6,590 bases of DNA from Bacillota bacterium (lineage in GTDB: Bacteria; Bacillota_A; Clostridia; Peptostreptococcales; Anaerovoracaceae): assembly GCA_017457585.1 (NCBI GenBank), contig JAFTHD010000260.1:1-6590 (forward strand). The letters are read 5' to 3'. Both the position numbers and the translations under genes were made by a program. The stretch's first letter is position 1. Every line of letters begins with the position of its first letter. Below are positions 5,038 through 6,590 of the stretch, in pieces. Under the pieces are notes generated by a model, which was given only the letters and a program-made list of their open reading frames with translations, ran no database searches and was not told where the DNA came from.

Positions 5038-6590
5038 TTGGATATTCGTGAATTTTCAGAAAAGCTGGCAGAAGCCACGAAAGACATGTCTCCTGAGGAA
5101 AGAGATGCCCTTAAGAGAATGTTCGAAGGCGTGACGAGCCATATCGCAGAGAAGGAAGCAGCTCCTGCTCCAGCTTATGCAGCACCTGCAGCATCATATG
5201 CGGCACCTGCAGCAGCACCGGTAGCAGCAGCTCCAGGAACAGGCGTACCTGATGGGCCAACACCAAGAATCCTGGCTCTGAAGGAGAACTATCGTAAGCA
5301 GGTTCCTTCAATCTCAACGTACCGTGCAAGAGCGGTAACAGAAATTACAAAGGCAAATCCTGGTATGCCTAAGATCATCCTGAGAGCAAAGGCTTTCAGA
5401 CACTGCTGTGAAACAGCACCGCTGATCATTCAGGACAACGAACTGATCGTAGGAAACCCTACAGGCGGCCCTCGTGTCGGCGCTTTTGCACCGGACATCG
5501 CATGGGAGTGGATGCAGGACGAGCTGGACACAATCGGAACGAGACCTCAGGATCCGTTCTACATTTCAGAAGAAGACAAGAGATACATCAGGGAAGAACT
5601 CATTCCGTTCTGGAAGGGTAAATCCGTTGCTGAGCACTGCTATGACCAGTACAGAGAGTGCGGCGGATGGGAACTGTCAGGCGAATCATACGTTTCAGAC
5701 TGCTCTTACCACGCAGAAAACGGTGGCGGCGACTCCAACCCTGGATATGATGTTATACTCATGAAGAAGGGTATGATTGATATTCAGAACGAGGCAAGAG
5801 AGCACCTGGCAGAGCTGGACTATGCTAACCCTGAAGACATCGATAAGATTTATTTCTACAAGGGCGTTATCGAGACAACGGAAGGCGTTATGATCTACGC
5901 AAGAAGATTGTCAGAATACGCTGCACAGCTGGCGGCACAGTGTTCAGACCCTGTACGTAAGCAGGAACTGATGAGAATTTCAGAAGTTAACCTGAAGGTT
6001 CCGGCAAGAAAGCCTGAGAACTTCTGGGAAGCTATCCAGGCAGTATGGACAATCGAATCACTGCTTCCTGTTGAAGAGAATCAGACAGGAATGTCCATCG
6101 GACGTGTTGACCAGTACATGTATCCGTTCTACAAGGCTGACATCGAATCAGGCAGAATGACAGAATACCAGGCATTCGAACTGGCAAGCTGCATGCTCAT
6201 CAAGATGTCTGAGATGATGTGGATTACAAGTGAAGGCGCTTCCAAGTTCTTCGCAGGATATCAGCCATTCGTAAACATGTGCGTAGGCGGTGTTACACGT
6301 AAGGGCGAGGATGCAACAAACGATCTGACGTACCTGCTCATGGATGCTGTAAGACATACGAAGATCTATCAGCCATCACTGGCATGTCGTATCCACAACA
6401 AGTCACCTCAGACGTACATGGAGAAGATCGTTGACGTAGTAAGAGCAGGAATGGGATTCCCGGCTTGTCACTTCGACGACACCCACATCAAGATGATGCT
6501 GGCCAAGGGCATCTCCATTGAGGATGCCAGAGACTACTGCCTGATGGGATGCGTAGAGCCGCAGAAGTCCGGAAGACTGTATCAGTGGAC
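5038..6590 (+). CDS. cutC: Choline trimethylamine-lyase (glycyl radical enzyme), N-terminal 517 residues
   Basis: CutC cleaves the C-N bond of choline to trimethylamine and acetaldehyde by glycyl-radical chemistry inside a microcompartment. The window ends in the gene, so the radical Gly domain is off the edge. Visible residues match the D. alaskensis enzyme with a fixed offset of +16: Y224 (Y208), D232 (D216), F411 (F395), C505 (catalytic C489) and E507 (E491). The signatures [17 protein letters not shown] and [14 protein letters not shown] are present. I chose the TTG start at 5038 because GGGAGG lies 7 nt upstream and it yields the expected N-terminal helix. The first in-frame ATG (codon 17) would cut that helix. 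Residues 2-39 form an amphipathic helical segment typical of encapsulation peptides, followed by an Ala/Pro/Tyr-rich linker (41-68) and the lyase core from about residue 70. The gene begins 38 bp after the dehydrogenase homologue; cutD should follow. An encapsulated paralogue acting on another compound is unlikely given the pocket residues. Confidence 0.97.
   Translation, partial: MDIREFSEKLAEATKDMSPEERDALKRMFEGVTSHIAEKEAAPAPAYAAPAASYAAPAAAPVAAAPGTGVPDGPTPRILALKENYRKQVPSISTYRARAVTEITKANPGMPKIILRAKAFRHCCETAPLIIQDNELIVGNPTGGPRVGAFAPDIAWEWMQDELDTIGTRPQDPFYISEEDKRYIREELIPFWKGKSVAEHCYDQYRECGGWELSGESYVSDCSYHAENGGGDSNPGYDVILMKKGMIDIQNEAREHLAELDYANPEDIDKIYFYKGVIETTEGVMIYARRLSEYAAQLAAQCSDPVRKQELMRISEVNLKVPARKPENFWEAIQAVWTIESLLPVEENQTGMSIGRVDQYMYPFYKADIESGRMTEYQAFELASCMLIKMSEMMWITSEGASKFFAGYQPFVNMCVGGVTRKGEDATNDLTYLLMDAVRHTKIYQPSLACRIHNKSPQTYMEKIVDVVRAGMGFPACHFDDTHIKMMLAKGISIEDARDYCLMGCVEPQKSGRLYQW

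Noticed and set aside
5158..5236. GCA-rich repetitive DNA as a possible tandem repeat or CRISPR-like array
   Set aside because: It encodes the Ala/Pro linker of CutC in frame; units are irregular and there are no spacers.
5474..5764. 96-codon open frame within cutC
   Set aside because: This is an out-of-frame reading of the strongly conserved CutC sequence.

Overview
The window carries the front half of a choline-degrading bacterial microcompartment (BMC) locus. The decisive gene is the partial one at the right edge. Its product matches choline trimethylamine-lyase (CutC) through the glycyl-radical-enzyme catalytic Cys/Glu pair. Every choline-pocket residue I could place against the Desulfovibrio alaskensis enzyme is present, at a constant offset of 16 residues. 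The strong GGAGG-type ribosome binding sites, near -35/-10 consensus promoters, TTG and GTG starts and AGA/GGA-rich codon use suggest an anaerobic Gram-positive host, probably a Clostridia-class gut-type fermenter. The species cannot be named from this window.

Layout: two operons diverge from a control region at about 2432-2810. The leftward operon (2431 down to 205) encodes two EutS/PduU-type circularly permuted shell proteins, a EutP/PduV-type small GTPase and a pair of small multidrug resistance (SMR) membrane proteins. The rightward operon (2811 to beyond 6590) encodes two BMC-H hexamer shell proteins, an acylating aldehyde dehydrogenase homologue and cutC. The genes of each operon are on one strand, each with its own Shine-Dalgarno site. 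Gaps are 22-43 bp, except for 128 bp between the two EutS-like genes.

Working together (inference from the family): CutC cleaves choline to trimethylamine and acetaldehyde inside a protein shell built from the BMC proteins. Acetaldehyde is converted to acetyl-CoA and ethanol by enzymes that should lie downstream. The SMR pair is a good candidate for exporting trimethylamine or a related amine. EutP-like GTPases are accessory BMC proteins. The activase CutD, the active aldehyde dehydrogenase, the phosphotransacylase and the alcohol dehydrogenase are not in the window.

Most worth a second look: (1) the aldehyde dehydrogenase homologue has Pro where the catalytic Cys should be; (2) one SMR subunit has Asn where the essential Glu should be, while its partner keeps Glu; (3) the rightward promoter has a consensus -35, a 19-bp spacer and a perfect 7-1-7 palindrome inside the spacer, the signature of MerR-family control; (4) a 10-bp word, TGCTCCCAAA, occurs three times, only in the control region and in the large intergenic gap; (5) one EutS-like shell protein has an amphipathic N-terminal extension. 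The first 204 bases contain no gene I can support.
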